From the NCBI GenBank assembly GCA_024762795.1, contig JANTGS010000006.1, positions 1 to 60,478 on the forward strand: a stretch of 60,478 bases of DNA, read 5' to 3'. The notes under the pieces are model-generated. The model ran no database searches. It saw only the letters and a program-made list of their open reading frames with translations, and was not told the origin of the DNA. Source of the DNA: Flavobacteriaceae bacterium (lineage in GTDB: Bacteria > Bacteroidota > Bacteroidia > Flavobacteriales > Flavobacteriaceae). Made by a program: the position numbers and the translations under genes. Every line of letters begins with the position of its first letter. The stretch's first letter is position 1. This document shows, in pieces, positions 1 through 10,300 of the stretch.

Positions 1-55
1 ATTGTAATGCAAAGTAAATGAAGTGATTAGAAAGGTAAATATTTACTTTATAAGA

Positions 56-2821
56 TCAGAATTTAAACTCTTTAATCTCTTTTTCGGTAAAAGGAACTTC
101 CGGGTTAAAGATCTCTTCCAATAAAATATCAAGTTGGACAATAAAATCCTCTATATCCTCTTTTAGAATCTTTCTCCCATTGAACAGCATTAAACCGGGT
201 CTTAAATTTTTAAGTGAAATTATTCCTCCTTCTACAGGTGTTTGATCAGGGGCGATATGATTATTTTTAGTAAAGAGATAGGCGTACATTAAAATTTGAA
301 AACTTTTGCTCAAATCATAATTAACGATAAGCTGATCCCAGTTGTGCAATTTTAAATTCTTAGGCTCGACCTTACCCGTTTTGTAATCAATAATTCTTAG
401 TACATCATCAATTTCATCAATGCGGTCTATGATACCTTTTAATTGAACAGGATGGTCAAAAGTTTTGGGTTGGTGCTGAATAAGAATTGGCTTTTCCAGA
501 TAAAGAATTTTTATTTTTTTCCCTTTATTGATCTGTTCTGCTTCCTTCTCAAGAAATTTATAAATGTATTTAACGGCTACTTCAAAACTTAAGAAATTCT
601 TACCCTTTGAAATACTTAAAGCGGTGAAATGTTCTAAAAACCGGTTTTTTATTTCCTCTTTGGTTTTGGATCTTATTTCCTTAATATCCTTTGTTGTAAG
701 ATCTTTACCGATATACGGACGATACAGGTTTTCAAGTGCGTTGTGAACTATAGTGCCAAAGGTATTAAAAGCGACATCTTCTTCAATAGTGTCAAGATCC
801 TTGATATACAACACCTTCTTTTTATAGAAATCAACAGGGTTTCTGATATAGGAGGTAAGTGTAGAAGGAGAAATACCTTTTTCAGCTATATTATTTAATT
901 TTAAGATTGCTTGTTCATTTTTATCAATGACCATCAGTTCCTTCTGTTTCCCCGAAACTTCAGGACTCACAATATTTCTTTTAATTTTTAAATAAGGAAG
1001 TTCTCCGTTTTCTTTTGAAAGTTCAAGTTGAGTAATAAACCGGCTTTGTTCCCCAAGGCCGTATTCATCAGCCTGTGTATTATAAGTAAGGGAAATATGA
1101 TCAGCTCTTTGCAGAATTCTGAAAAAGTGATAGGAAAAAATAGCATCTTTATCCTTGTAAGTAGTAAGATCAAATTTAACTTTGATATCGAAAGGGATAA
1201 AAGAGTTCTGTTTTTTACCTTCTGGTATCACCCCTTCATTTACAGAAGTAATGATCACATTCTTAAAATCGAGTACTCTTGACTCCAACATCCCCATAAT
1301 TTGTAGACCCTGTAGTGGTTCTCCGCGGAATGACATATTCTCATTGACAAGGATTTGTTGATAAAAGTGATAAAGTGTATTCAGATCACTTATATAATGG
1401 TATTTATTATTCAGGGCCGAAATTTCATTAAAGATACTCCTGAAACGGAAAAGATATTCAGTTTCCAGCTCTTTTAAGTTCTTTTCATCTTTTAGATAGG
1501 CGATAAGTCCATCAATATCCTCTAAAACTTCATCAATTTGACCCTCACGGTCTTTAAAAAAGTTTTTAAGGTTGTTTACCTTTTGGGTTACAGAATCGAT
1601 CAGATTAAAGATCTCATCTTTATGGATCAGTACACTGTTATTTTTAATAAAACGGGTTAGATTTTGTTTGAGTTTTACAGGATCAATTAAGCTTTTTAAA
1701 AAAGTTAAATTCAGAAAATTAGCTACATCATTAAAATAGAAATAATCTTTTCGATTGATGCGGTTTCTGTTAAGATGCATTTTGAAAAGCAATTCAAATA
1801 GGGAAGAAAAAGCAATATTCTTCAAGGCATACCCCATAGTGATGTTAGCTTGTTTAACTTCTTCCGGCAGGGAATTCAACAAAACAGGCAGCAACTTTTC
1901 ATCTGCTAAAACAATGGCTGTATTTTGAAAATTATTGTACTGATCGTTGGAGTATTTAAGGATTTCTCCTACATATTTGATCTGATTCACATTTTTTGAA
2001 GCTCCAATTACATTTAAATTTTTTGGCTTTTCAAGATTGTGTTCAGTCCATAAAAAATTATGATCACGATAATATTTCCATTGGGTTTTATAACGGTTTA
2101 TAAATTTTCCGGTTAGATTTTGTGCTTTAAAATAATATGAATCCGTATCCCAGTAAATTTCGGCAAGACCTTTATCCAGAAGTTCCTGTATAATTTTTTC
2201 TTCAGATAAATTTAATGCATTAAACCCGGCAAACACCAGTTTTTGATGGTCATTATTTTTTATATAATCATTTATTTTTTTATAGGCTATCTTATATTGT
2301 AAACCCTGATAACCCGTTTTATTTTTCAGTAGAGCCTCAGATAACTGCTTATAATAAATGCCTATTTTTTCTATAAATTCAAAATAATTTTGTGTTATTT
2401 CTGATTCATTGCCCTTTAAAAAGATCTTATCAATTCGTTTTGCATCGATCAGGTAATTAAAAATTTCATCGGCATCTTTTAAATTTTTATCAATATCATT
2501 AAAATCCTGAATAAGTAAAAATGCCCATTTTGAAAAAGCATCAAAGCTTTCAGTTTTTTCAGGTATGTTGTTTTTTAAATAGATTTTATAAAACTCAAAG
2601 AGCAGACTGATATTATCTGTTTTTGAAAGTCCGGAAATTTGTATGATTAGCTCTTCAATACTTATAATTTCCGGAAGAAAAGCGACAGTATTTAATCTTT
2701 TTTTAAACTCGGTCTTAAGAAAAACACCTGCACGAATATTTGGAAGGATAAAGGTAAAGCCCGAAAGATCTATATCGGGAGAGATAAAATGTTCAGCAAG
2801 TTTACCAAGAAATTTCTGCAT
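56..2821 (-). CDS. AddB-like PD-(D/E)XK nuclease family protein
   Basis: A 921-residue protein resembling the AddB/RecB-type nuclease subunit common in Bacteroidota. The N-terminal and central parts look like a degenerate superfamily I helicase: the opening contains FTFILPNIRAG, where an active helicase would have a Walker A motif, and no canonical GxGKT is visible. The C-terminal part holds a RecB-like nuclease core, with GIIDRIDEIDD followed by RIIDYKTGK near residues 795-820, supplying the D and DxK catalytic residues. In this family the protein pairs with a UvrD/AddA helicase to process double-strand breaks; that partner is not in the window. The ATG chosen lies just downstream (in transcription) of a strong terminator. 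Family assignment is good; the AddB name is inferred. Confidence 0.85.
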   Translation of the reverse strand: MQKFLGKLAEHFISPDIDLSGFTFILPNIRAGVFLKTEFKKRLNTVAFLPEIISIEELIIQISGLSKTDNISLLFEFYKIYLKNNIPEKTESFDAFSKWAFLLIQDFNDIDKNLKDADEIFNYLIDAKRIDKIFLKGNESEITQNYFEFIEKIGIYYKQLSEALLKNKTGYQGLQYKIAYKKINDYIKNNDHQKLVFAGFNALNLSEEKIIQELLDKGLAEIYWDTDSYYFKAQNLTGKFINRYKTQWKYYRDHNFLWTEHNLEKPKNLNVIGASKNVNQIKYVGEILKYSNDQYNNFQNTAIVLADEKLLPVLLNSLPEEVKQANITMGYALKNIAFSSLFELLFKMHLNRNRINRKDYFYFNDVANFLNLTFLKSLIDPVKLKQNLTRFIKNNSVLIHKDEIFNLIDSVTQKVNNLKNFFKDREGQIDEVLEDIDGLIAYLKDEKNLKELETEYLFRFRSIFNEISALNNKYHYISDLNTLYHFYQQILVNENMSFRGEPLQGLQIMGMLESRVLDFKNVIITSVNEGVIPEGKKQNSFIPFDIKVKFDLTTYKDKDAIFSYHFFRILQRADHISLTYNTQADEYGLGEQSRFITQLELSKENGELPYLKIKRNIVSPEVSGKQKELMVIDKNEQAILKLNNIAEKGISPSTLTSYIRNPVDFYKKKVLYIKDLDTIEEDVAFNTFGTIVHNALENLYRPYIGKDLTTKDIKEIRSKTKEEIKNRFLEHFTALSISKGKNFLSFEVAVKYIYKFLEKEAEQINKGKKIKILYLEKPILIQHQPKTFDHPVQLKGIIDRIDEIDDVLRIIDYKTGKVEPKNLKLHNWDQLIVNYDLSKSFQILMYAYLFTKNNHIAPDQTPVEGGIISLKNLRPGLMLFNGRKILKEDIEDFIVQLDILLEEIFNPEVPFTEKEIKEFKF

Positions 2822-2845
2822 ATAGCAAAGCTACGAAAAGAATAT

Positions 2846-2878
2846 AAAAAAAACATCCGTCAATTGACGGATGTTTTT
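2846..2878 (-). terminator. Rho-independent terminator of the ompA-like gene
   Basis: A perfect palindrome, AACATCCGTCAATTGACGGATGTT at its core (2852-2875), is flanked by A and T runs. It lies between the stop of the OmpA-family gene and the start of the AddB-like gene, both on the minus strand. The A run on the plus strand gives the U tract of the minus-strand transcript. Confidence 0.8.
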
Positions 2879-2905
2879 GAATATTTATTCTAAACTAATT
2901 TAATA

Positions 2906-4363
2906 TTAGTCATGTTTTGGATCGTAAGTATTGTAAAGATCTCTGTCAGCATTTTCACTAAAGATGTCAACTCTTCTGTTTGCTTGTCTACATTTTTTAG
3001 TTTTTGTAGTACAGATTGGTCTTTCTTCACCATATCCTACAGCAGTAATCTTATCTGCTGGGAATCCATGCTCAACTAAGTAATCTCTTACAGCATCAGC
3101 ACGTTTTTGAGAAAGTTTTTTGTTGTATGCTGCAGAACCGGTATCATCAGTATGACCCTCAACTACGAAACCAATAGTTTTGTATCCGTTAAGAATCTCA
3201 CTAATCTTAGTCATTCTAACTTCAGCTTCTTTAGTAAATGTAGCCTTGTTAACGTTGAAGAAAATAGCTCTTGCAAGGTCAATGATTTCTTTTTGAACTT
3301 CTTTAGTTACAGCTGGACAACCATTGTTTTCAGCAACACCAAAGATATTTGGACAGTTATCATCTTTGTCTAAGATTCCGTCACCGTCAGTATCAGGCCA
3401 AGGGCAACCATTGTTTTCAGCAGGACCAGCTACGTTAGGACAGTTATCATCTTTGTCAGCAATACCGTCACCGTCAGCATCAGGACAACCATTTAATGAA
3501 GCCAAACCAGCTGTGTTAGGACAAGCATCATCTTTATCAGCAATACCATCACCGTCAGCATCAGGACAACCGTTTAATTCGGCTAAACCAGGAGTGTTAG
3601 GACAAGCATCTTCTGAATCCTGAATACCATCTAAGTCACTGTCAGGACATCCGTTGAAGGCTTCTAAACCGGCAACTTCAGGACAAGCATCATCCTTGTC
3701 ATAGATTCCGTCACCGTCAGTATCTTTACCACCAAATCTAAATGTAAGACCTAAAGCATGTTGGAAGTGAGGTAACATTGATTCGTTATCAAATGAGTGC
3801 TTGTACATAGTTTGTACGTTTGCACCAATAAAATCGTTAAACCAGAAGTTGATACCAAGACCACCGTTCAATGAACCGTTACCGTACTCGTCAATCCAGG
3901 TATAACCTCCACCAATTAATAAATAAGGATCAAACCAGCTGTGGTTTAAAGGACTCCATCTTACATCCATATCGGCTGCAAAATAAGATAAATCATCAGC
4001 ACTGTAGTTTCCAATTTTGTCAATTTTGTTAAAAGAACCTGCAACTCCTAAAGAGAAACCAGCTCCAAGATATCTTCCTACTCTAAGTCTTGAAATAACT
4101 GAAGCAGTATTCCAGTGATCATTTACGTTAAAGAAATCTTCGAAAAAGCCGCCAAGATAAGCATCAGTATCAGCTCCATCATAAGGTTCTACAGGAATAT
4201 ACCCATTATCACCGTTAGTAGGCCAATCAGCTCCGGTAGGATAAAAGTCAACTGAGTTAGTACCAATTTCAATAACCCAGGGATTGTCAGAATTTTGCGC
4301 GTTAATGCTGCCAAAACCGGCAACAATTAAAAATACAAAAAGAACTTTTTTAAAATGTTTCAT
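2906..4363 (-). CDS. OmpA family protein with thrombospondin type 3 repeats
   Basis: A 485-residue outer-membrane protein. An N-terminal signal peptide ([19 protein letters not shown]) precedes a beta-barrel-like region of about 190 residues rich in Gly and aromatics. Then come five calcium-binding TSP3 repeats of the form DxDGDGIxDKDDxCPNxxG (about residues 212-350). The C-terminal OmpA/MotB peptidoglycan-binding domain (about 365-475) contains [10 protein letters not shown], the expected RADAVRDYL and the RRVDIF ending. This is the typical abundant barrel-TSP3-OmpA architecture of Bacteroidota, linking outer membrane and cell wall. A -7 element TATATTTG lies on the minus strand at 4434-4441. 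It is monocistronic: a terminator follows. Confidence 0.93.
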   Translation of the reverse strand: MKHFKKVLFVFLIVAGFGSINAQNSDNPWVIEIGTNSVDFYPTGADWPTNGDNGYIPVEPYDGADTDAYLGGFFEDFFNVNDHWNTASVISRLRVGRYLGAGFSLGVAGSFNKIDKIGNYSADDLSYFAADMDVRWSPLNHSWFDPYLLIGGGYTWIDEYGNGSLNGGLGINFWFNDFIGANVQTMYKHSFDNESMLPHFQHALGLTFRFGGKDTDGDGIYDKDDACPEVAGLEAFNGCPDSDLDGIQDSEDACPNTPGLAELNGCPDADGDGIADKDDACPNTAGLASLNGCPDADGDGIADKDDNCPNVAGPAENNGCPWPDTDGDGILDKDDNCPNIFGVAENNGCPAVTKEVQKEIIDLARAIFFNVNKATFTKEAEVRMTKISEILNGYKTIGFVVEGHTDDTGSAAYNKKLSQKRADAVRDYLVEHGFPADKITAVGYGEERPICTTKTKKCRQANRRVDIFSENADRDLYNTYDPKHD

Positions 4364-4532
4364 TGTAATTAAATTTAATTAATAATTTTCTGTCTATGTT
4401 TATGTTAATTTAAATTCTAAAAAATAGATATGGCAAATATATAAAAAGATAATATAAAAATCACTTTTGTTATGAGAAAATTGAATCATAACGTAATGAA
4501 AATGCGAAAAACTGTTAAAAAACTACATTTTA

Positions 4533-6674
4533 TTAATAAAAAGTAGCTCTGTTATCTTCAATTTCTGAATTATCTTTAATGGCATTATATATTTGAATAT
4601 TCTTATTTTTTAGTTTTCTTTCCTGAGCATTTTTACCCGACTGATAGTTTCCAAGTGGAGTTGCAGTATTTTTCTTGGTAACCATGATAAATGCAATACC
4701 TCTTTCTCCTTCAATATTTTTTACAAGTTTATTCTCTTCTAAACCTGTTGCCACACCAACTATTTCAGGGAATCTCCCTTCCCCGGGCAGAACAGGGCTT
4801 GCATTTGATACTGCTTTAGCCGTTTTAACCGTAGTATTGTTCTGTTTGGCAATTTCATCAAGATTTTCACTGGAAGATCTTTTAGCAATGAGTTCAGATT
4901 TTTTCTTATTCATCAGGATTTTCCTAACAACACCTGTACGGTCGGCTAATCCTTTTTCATGCTTTTTAACAAGTTTAACTATGGCATATCCTTTATCGGT
5001 ATCAAATCTTTTTACATCGTTCTCATTTGTACTTTTATCAAAAGTCCATCTTACAATCTGACGTTGTGGGCCTAAAATTGAAATATTCTCATCCAGTTCT
5101 TTCAAATTCATAACAGGAATTACTACGTACTTGTTCTCTTTGGCCTTTTCTTCAAAATTATTACCTGAAGACACTTCTGATGCAAAAGTCTCAGCTTCCT
5201 GGAAAATTTCGTTTTCTGTCTTTTCTGAAGCTTCAATTTTTCTTGAAAAAGTAGCAATCTGTACAGATCTTTGCTCATTTTTCTGACCATCAATTTTGAT
5301 GATATGATAACCAAACCTTGATTTTACCACACCGATATCTCCTGTTTTATTTTCAAAAACAAAATCTCTGAATTCAGGTACCATAGATCTGTAAACAAAC
5401 CAGCCTAAGTCTCCTCCTTTGGCACCGCTGTTTTTGTCAACAGACATTTCTTTAGCAATACTTTCAAATTTAGTTTTGTCAGCTTTTACCACTTTAAGAA
5501 TACTGTCGGCCACTTTTTTAGCTTCTTCCTGAGTCATTGTGATAGAGGGATCTCTTACTTCTGATCCGGCATAAGAGATTAAAATATGACTGGCTTTAAC
5601 AGAATCGGGCATTTGCTTTACAGCTGTGATCTTAGATAATTTATAATAGCCCTTATCTTTATAAGGTCCGTAGATTTCACCAATATTCTTGTCGAACAAT
5701 GATTCAGCAAGGGTTTTGGGCAATGAATTTTTTGTATAAAATGAATCGTCAAAAGGAGTATCGGAATCATTGGTTACAAAGAAATCCTTCATATCAGTTG
5801 CATTTTTAAAACCGGTAACATTAACTGTATTTTTGGCTGCTGCACTGTACTCTTCTTTATCATTGATCAAAGAAGCCAATTCATTCTTGATTTCTTCCTC
5901 ATCTTCTTTAGAAGCTTTGATTACAAAATTTACAAATTCAATATCTCTTGATGCTTCAGCTTCAAAATCTTTTGCATGCTCTTTGATGTATTGTTTAATT
6001 TCATCTTCAGAAACTTTTACAAGGCTGTCAGAGATCGAATTGAACGGAACGTAGACATATTTCATATCCACATTGTTATTCTCATAAAAGTATTTCCTTT
6101 CACCATCTTTTAAAGTGCTGTTCAAACCGGAGCGAATCAAAGAATTGTAAGTATTCTGTTCTAAACTTGATTTGATGCTTTTTTCATAGTTCACCCAACC
6201 CAGCCATGCTGCTTTGGCCCGGTCACTGTCGTTGGCAGAATCTTTTAAATTAGCAATGTATTCTTTTAACTTTTCTTCGTCGAACATTCCCAGTTCATTT
6301 TGGAACATTGGATTGTTCTGAGCTTTGATCTGATTTACAATTGCATTCCATACATCCTGTTCTCCAACTACAATACCTGATTTCTCAAGTTGTGTTTTAT
6401 AAATTTTTTCTCTAACCAGGCTATTCCACGCACTGTTAACCTGCTGCATTTGCGAAATCTTTCCGTTGGAATTATTTCTGTAATATTCAACCTGTTGTGC
6501 AAATTCTTCTCTGCTGATGGGCTCATCGTTAACAGAACCTATATCGGTTACGTTTTTATTGAACAGCGGACTGTTACTACTAAAAATGCCACTTAATACA
6601 AATGAAAAAAGTGCTAATGCTATGATGATGATTAAAAATACAGATCTTTGTCTAATTTTTGATAAAACTGCCAT
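4533..6674 (-). CDS. PpiD/SurA-type peptidylprolyl isomerase
   Basis: A 713-residue membrane-anchored periplasmic folding factor. A single N-terminal transmembrane segment (FLIIIIALALFSFVLSGIF, about residues 14-32) is followed by a SurA_N-like domain beginning near NDEPISREEFAQQVEYYR. A parvulin-type PPIC domain lies at about 358-460, with ASHILISYAG, the GGDLGWF signature and FGYHIIKI. About 250 C-terminal residues follow. The family assists outer-membrane protein folding at the inner-membrane surface. The ATG is placed directly before the cytoplasmic Lys/Arg-rich stretch AVLSKIRQRS. A TAnnTTTG-like element (TATTTTCG) is on the minus strand at 6702-6709. It heads the envelope gene cluster physically but is last in transcription order. 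Confidence 0.92.
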   Translation of the reverse strand: MAVLSKIRQRSVFLIIIIALALFSFVLSGIFSSNSPLFNKNVTDIGSVNDEPISREEFAQQVEYYRNNSNGKISQMQQVNSAWNSLVREKIYKTQLEKSGIVVGEQDVWNAIVNQIKAQNNPMFQNELGMFDEEKLKEYIANLKDSANDSDRAKAAWLGWVNYEKSIKSSLEQNTYNSLIRSGLNSTLKDGERKYFYENNNVDMKYVYVPFNSISDSLVKVSEDEIKQYIKEHAKDFEAEASRDIEFVNFVIKASKEDEEEIKNELASLINDKEEYSAAAKNTVNVTGFKNATDMKDFFVTNDSDTPFDDSFYTKNSLPKTLAESLFDKNIGEIYGPYKDKGYYKLSKITAVKQMPDSVKASHILISYAGSEVRDPSITMTQEEAKKVADSILKVVKADKTKFESIAKEMSVDKNSGAKGGDLGWFVYRSMVPEFRDFVFENKTGDIGVVKSRFGYHIIKIDGQKNEQRSVQIATFSRKIEASEKTENEIFQEAETFASEVSSGNNFEEKAKENKYVVIPVMNLKELDENISILGPQRQIVRWTFDKSTNENDVKRFDTDKGYAIVKLVKKHEKGLADRTGVVRKILMNKKKSELIAKRSSSENLDEIAKQNNTTVKTAKAVSNASPVLPGEGRFPEIVGVATGLEENKLVKNIEGERGIAFIMVTKKNTATPLGNYQSGKNAQERKLKNKNIQIYNAIKDNSEIEDNRATFY

Positions 6675-6859
6675 TTTCCTTTTCCTTTAAAATTTAGTCT
6701 GCGAAAATACAATATACTTTTAAATAATGAAAGGAGTTTTGCACGATTTTTATTACGGGTATTCTTTTGCTAAGCAGGGCAATAGCCAAAAATTATCCAC
6801 ACCATGTATATTATATAAAAGAATTGGTAAAAAATATTAAAAGCAAGGCCGGATTCCGG

Positions 6860-8119
6860 TTAATCTTTTGCAAGAATCTTTAGGTAAACTTCTTCTATTT
6901 TTGAAGCGGATACCTTTAAAATGGTAAACTGATAATTGTCAACCTCAACAACCTCATCCTGAGAAGGGATATTTTCGGTAAAATTTACGATCAGCCCTCC
7001 TAAAGTTTCATAGGAAGGATTTTCTGCAAGATCCAGATCGTAGGTCTCGTTAATGTAATCAACCTCGAGTCGTGCTGAGAATTTATATTCCCGGTCGTTT
7101 ATTTTTTCTTCGAGCAGATCGGTTTTGTCATGTTCATCTTCTATCTCTCCAAAGAGTTCTTCGATGATGTCTTCAACGGTGATCAGGCCGGAGGTTCCAC
7201 CGTATTCGTCCAGTACAATAGCAACACTTTTTCTTTTTTTTATCAGGCTGTTTAAAACATCGTGAATCATCATCGATTCAGGTACAAGTTCAATAGGTAA
7301 TAAGATAGAACGTATATTCTTGGGTTTTTTAAACAGTTCAAAAACATGTACATAACCAATTATATCGTCAAGAGACTGGCTGTAGACCATAATTTTAGAT
7401 AACCCGGTATCTACAAAAAGGTTTTTCAGATTCTTTATAGAATCATGTACTTCAATTGCAATAATCTCAGTACGGGGGATCATGGCCTCTCTTGCCCTCA
7501 CGTTATGAAATTCGAGCGCATTTTGAAAGATCTGTATTTCAGAATCGACCTCTTCATTGGTTGAGGATTCGAGCTGTTCTGAAATATAGGCCCCGAGTTC
7601 AGCCTTACTGAAAACCAGTTTTTGCTGGTCTTCTTTGGTGTTAAAAAATACTCTTAAAAAAAAGTCGGAGATATAGGTAATAAATTCAGAGATAAAAAAG
7701 AAAATGATAAAGAAAAAATAAGCAGGGATGGCAAATAATTTAAGCATTTCATTGGAATAAATTCTAAAAATGGCTTTGGGAAGAAATTCTGCTGTGATCA
7801 AAATGGCCAGAGTTGAAATAATGGTCTGAACCAGTAAGAGAATAAAATCGTTATCGATAAAAGGACTAAGGAAACCGGTAAGCAGGTCTCCCATAAAAAA
7901 ACCGTAAATAACCAGTGCGATATTGTTTCCCACCAGCATGGTAGTGATAAAACGAGAAGGTTTTTGGGTTAATTTCCCCAGAATTCTTGCTAAAAAAGTA
8001 TCTTTTTTCTTTTCGAGTTCAATATGCATACGGCTGGCTGAAACAAAAGCGATCTCCATACCGGAAAAGAATGCCGATAATAGAACAGAAATAACAATAA
8101 TGATTATTTTTATAAGCAT
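6860..8119 (-). CDS. CNNM/CBS domain protein (HlyC/CorC family)
   Basis: A 419-residue inner-membrane protein. The N-terminal CNNM/DUF21 domain has about four transmembrane segments (the first is LIKIIIIVISVLLSAFFSG; a later one is LFAIPAYFFFIIFFFISEF). It contains the family motif FSGMEIAFVSASR. A pair of CBS domains follows (about residues 200-320, with REAMIPRTEI and VLDEYGGTSGLITVEDIIEE). The C-terminal CorC_HlyC domain ends the protein. The family is implicated in divalent cation (Mg/Co) transport. It is not next to gld genes, so I do not call it GldE. The gene overlaps no neighbour and follows a 66-aa membrane protein by 3 bases, suggesting one transcript. Confidence 0.92.
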   Translation of the reverse strand: MLIKIIIIVISVLLSAFFSGMEIAFVSASRMHIELEKKKDTFLARILGKLTQKPSRFITTMLVGNNIALVIYGFFMGDLLTGFLSPFIDNDFILLLVQTIISTLAILITAEFLPKAIFRIYSNEMLKLFAIPAYFFFIIFFFISEFITYISDFFLRVFFNTKEDQQKLVFSKAELGAYISEQLESSTNEEVDSEIQIFQNALEFHNVRAREAMIPRTEIIAIEVHDSIKNLKNLFVDTGLSKIMVYSQSLDDIIGYVHVFELFKKPKNIRSILLPIELVPESMMIHDVLNSLIKKRKSVAIVLDEYGGTSGLITVEDIIEELFGEIEDEHDKTDLLEEKINDREYKFSARLEVDYINETYDLDLAENPSYETLGGLIVNFTENIPSQDEVVEVDNYQFTILKVSASKIEEVYLKILAKD

Positions 8120-8122
8120 GTG

Positions 8123-8323
8123 CTATTGATCTTCTTTATGATGATCTTCATAATTCTTTCTGTGTTTCTTTCTGAAAAAGTACATAAATATAGCAATTAA
8201 AGCAAATAAGAAATACAGATAAGACTGCTGCCGATTGGTATTCCACTTTAAATAAGTCTCCACGAAAAAATAAACCGACATGATCAGGTAAACGATCTCA
8301 AAAAACTTGTAATATTTTACCAT
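8123..8323 (-). CDS. Small two-helix membrane protein, unknown function
   Basis: A 66-residue protein with two hydrophobic stretches (FFEIVYLIMSVYFFVETYL and SYLYFLFALIAIFMYFF) and a basic/acidic C-tail (RKKHRKNYEDHHKEDQ). It sits between lptC and the CNNM gene with gaps of 6 and 3 bases, so it is almost certainly co-transcribed. Similar small proteins are common at this place in Flavobacteriaceae. I know of no function and assign none. Tight packing and coding-like composition argue that it is real. Confidence 0.8.
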   Translation of the reverse strand: MVKYYKFFEIVYLIMSVYFFVETYLKWNTNRQQSYLYFLFALIAIFMYFFRKKHRKNYEDHHKEDQ

Positions 8324-8329
8324 AAGAGT

Positions 8330-8893
8330 TTAATTATCTTTAACATAAACGGTACCATAAATTGATTTCATATTTACCTGAGAAAGATCTTCTTTAGCCT
8401 CCAGGCCTTTTCCATGAATGGTATTCTTTTCAGTAACCAATGTGAAATCTTTTTCAGTGTAAATATAATGAACCCTTGAATCCCAAAAAAGCTGATCGGT
8501 TATTAAAGTTGAATGTTCTGAGTGATTTGTAATGCTCACCTGATCAACAGCCTCTGAAATATTTGTTTTGGTATAGGTTATGGCGTAGCCGGCCTTGAGG
8601 GTAACCGAATCACCTTTATTATCGTAGGTAATAATGGTTAGACCTTTTGGAAATTCAGTATAAGGATGTTCTTTTCTATTGGAATAATCGTACATCAAAG
8701 GGGTGATAAGTTTGGTTTTAACCTTTCCGGAATCGGTATTGATCAGGTAAACATCCTTAGCTTCGCCAATGGGCAAATTCTTTTCTGCCAGAAAATCCTG
8801 AACTTCTTTTAATTCATTTCCACAAGAAAAAAACATTGCCACTATAAGAATAGCAGCAATGTTTTTAAATTTATGAAAATGTAATCTTAACAT
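8330..8893 (-). CDS. lptC: LPS export ABC transporter periplasmic protein LptC
   Basis: A 187-residue lipoprotein-like LptC homologue. The N-terminus has a hydrophobic segment ending in a lipobox-like MFFSCGNE. The rest is beta-rich, as expected for the LptC/OstA jellyroll, with EKNTIHGKGLEAKEDLS near the C-terminus matching the usual 'G.G..AD..L' ending. LptC links the LptBFG inner-membrane complex to LptA and carries lipopolysaccharide across the periplasm. It is short, and the family diverges strongly, so the call rests on the terminal motif, length and context (TPR protein, CNNM and PpiD neighbours, as in other Flavobacteriaceae). Confidence 0.78.
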   Translation of the reverse strand: MLRLHFHKFKNIAAILIVAMFFSCGNELKEVQDFLAEKNLPIGEAKDVYLINTDSGKVKTKLITPLMYDYSNRKEHPYTEFPKGLTIITYDNKGDSVTLKAGYAITYTKTNISEAVDQVSITNHSEHSTLITDQLFWDSRVHYIYTEKDFTLVTEKNTIHGKGLEAKEDLSQVNMKSIYGTVYVKDN

Positions 8894-8902
8894 GGGTTAA
8901 AA

Positions 8903-10276
8903 TTACGGAATTTTAACAGTTTCTCCAATCCAGCAACCTATTTTATAGGGTGTTCCGGAAGTTTTTCCTTCAGTAAATACCAATTTTTTAGAAGGCGCAC
9001 TAGCTGAATAACTCTTGATGTATTTGTTTGCAAGTGAGGTAATACCCGGGTCAACCGCCTTAGCTCTTCTTGCTTTATCAACGGCAGCCACATAAACCAT
9101 ACGTTTAGAGAATTCATCAGTTCCACAGGAGTTGGCGCTTGAGGCATATAAGTTAGCGATCAGCAGATAAGCATGGCCAAAACTTGGTCTTTCTTTAATA
9201 GCTTTACGGGCAAATTCTCTCGATTTGCTTTTCTGACCTCTTTTTTGAAAGATCTTAGCCAGATTGTAGTATAAATTAGCTCTTTTATAAGGATCTTTTT
9301 CTATATCTATAGCCTTGTTAAAATATTCTACTGCTTTAGTATTCTGCCCTTTATCCATCAGGATACCTGCGTAAAATACATAAGCATCAGGAGAGGGTGC
9401 AGCATTTACATACAATTCAACCAGCGTAGGGTACAGTGCGTCTTCCGTACATCCTTTTTGGTTTAAACGTGAAACAGCTCTTTTTAACCAGCTGGCATCC
9501 GTTTTATGTTTTTCGTAAGTTCCCTGATACAGGGGAACCAAACGTTCACAAGTAGCGATCTCACTCAGGGTTTGATCAAGGAATCCTTCAACCTGGCCTA
9601 ATGCGGAAAGATTAACTTCACGGGCATGTTTTTGTTTTTTCTCTTTGGATGAAAGTGTTGCTCCGCCGGCTTCTTTGGCATTGAGTTTATCAAGATCTTT
9701 AGAATATTTATCCATCTTTTTATTTACCGCCTCATTAATGTCATCGTAAGTATCAAAAACCAGTTGAGGATTAATGTCTTTGTTCTTTTCTGTGAACATT
9801 TCAAAATATTTTGCAAGATTCTTAACGCTCATACCTGCAGGATCATGTTTAAATGACTGAGATAATTTTTTAAAAACCTCTTCTTTTGGCACATCTCTTA
9901 CTACCAGAGAGTTGGCCCAGTCACTGTATACTTTACCCAGATTGTCAGGAAAATATTTTACTCTCATTTGATAAATTTGATCTATCTTTTGAGAAATTTC
10001 TTTGGCTTCTGCAGGAGTCTTTGCTTTTTTATAGTTGTCTTCCAGCATTTTGATACCATATTTGTAAAGGTTCTTAGAGGAAGCAGGGCAATTATCTATA
10101 CACCAATTCCAGGGTTCATAAGCCTGTTCATAGTTACCTATCTTAGCATATTCGTAAAAAATTGATAGATTATTTTTGCACTTGTCCGGTTCGTTGCCAT
10201 ACTTGTCCTGTGCATTCACTGTCGAAATTCCCGTGATAAGGAATAAAACTAAAGCTATACCTGTTTTAAGATTCAT
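8903..10276 (-). CDS. Secreted tetratricopeptide repeat protein
   Basis: A 457-residue protein with a signal peptide (GIALVLFLITGISTVNAQ) and TPR-type helical repeats. The clearest are at about residues 300-370, for example DAYVFYAGILMDKGQNTKAV and RANLYYNLAKIFQKRGQKSK. Several Cys residues (CKNN, CIDNCP, CERL, NQKGCTEDAL, SSANSCG) suggest disulphides in the periplasm. The gene lies 9 bases upstream of lptC and 24 bases after the barrel-protein gene, so it is part of the coaX-barrel-TPR-lptC run. TPR proteins here probably act as envelope assembly scaffolds; that role is inferred. Confidence 0.85.
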   Translation of the reverse strand: MNLKTGIALVLFLITGISTVNAQDKYGNEPDKCKNNLSIFYEYAKIGNYEQAYEPWNWCIDNCPASSKNLYKYGIKMLEDNYKKAKTPAEAKEISQKIDQIYQMRVKYFPDNLGKVYSDWANSLVVRDVPKEEVFKKLSQSFKHDPAGMSVKNLAKYFEMFTEKNKDINPQLVFDTYDDINEAVNKKMDKYSKDLDKLNAKEAGGATLSSKEKKQKHAREVNLSALGQVEGFLDQTLSEIATCERLVPLYQGTYEKHKTDASWLKRAVSRLNQKGCTEDALYPTLVELYVNAAPSPDAYVFYAGILMDKGQNTKAVEYFNKAIDIEKDPYKRANLYYNLAKIFQKRGQKSKSREFARKAIKERPSFGHAYLLIANLYASSANSCGTDEFSKRMVYVAAVDKARRAKAVDPGITSLANKYIKSYSASAPSKKLVFTEGKTSGTPYKIGCWIGETVKIP

Positions 10277-10300
10277 AATGTAAAAATTTAATTGATTTTG

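Noticed and set aside
3350-3720. Regular repeats in DNA resembling a short repeat array, with long frames on the plus strand
   Set aside because: They are the coding sequence of TSP3 protein repeats in the OmpA-family gene; spacing and content follow the protein, and the plus-strand frames are shadows.
6860-8119. Naming the CNNM/CBS protein GldE
   Set aside because: The family is right, but the gliding-motility neighbours of gldE are absent.
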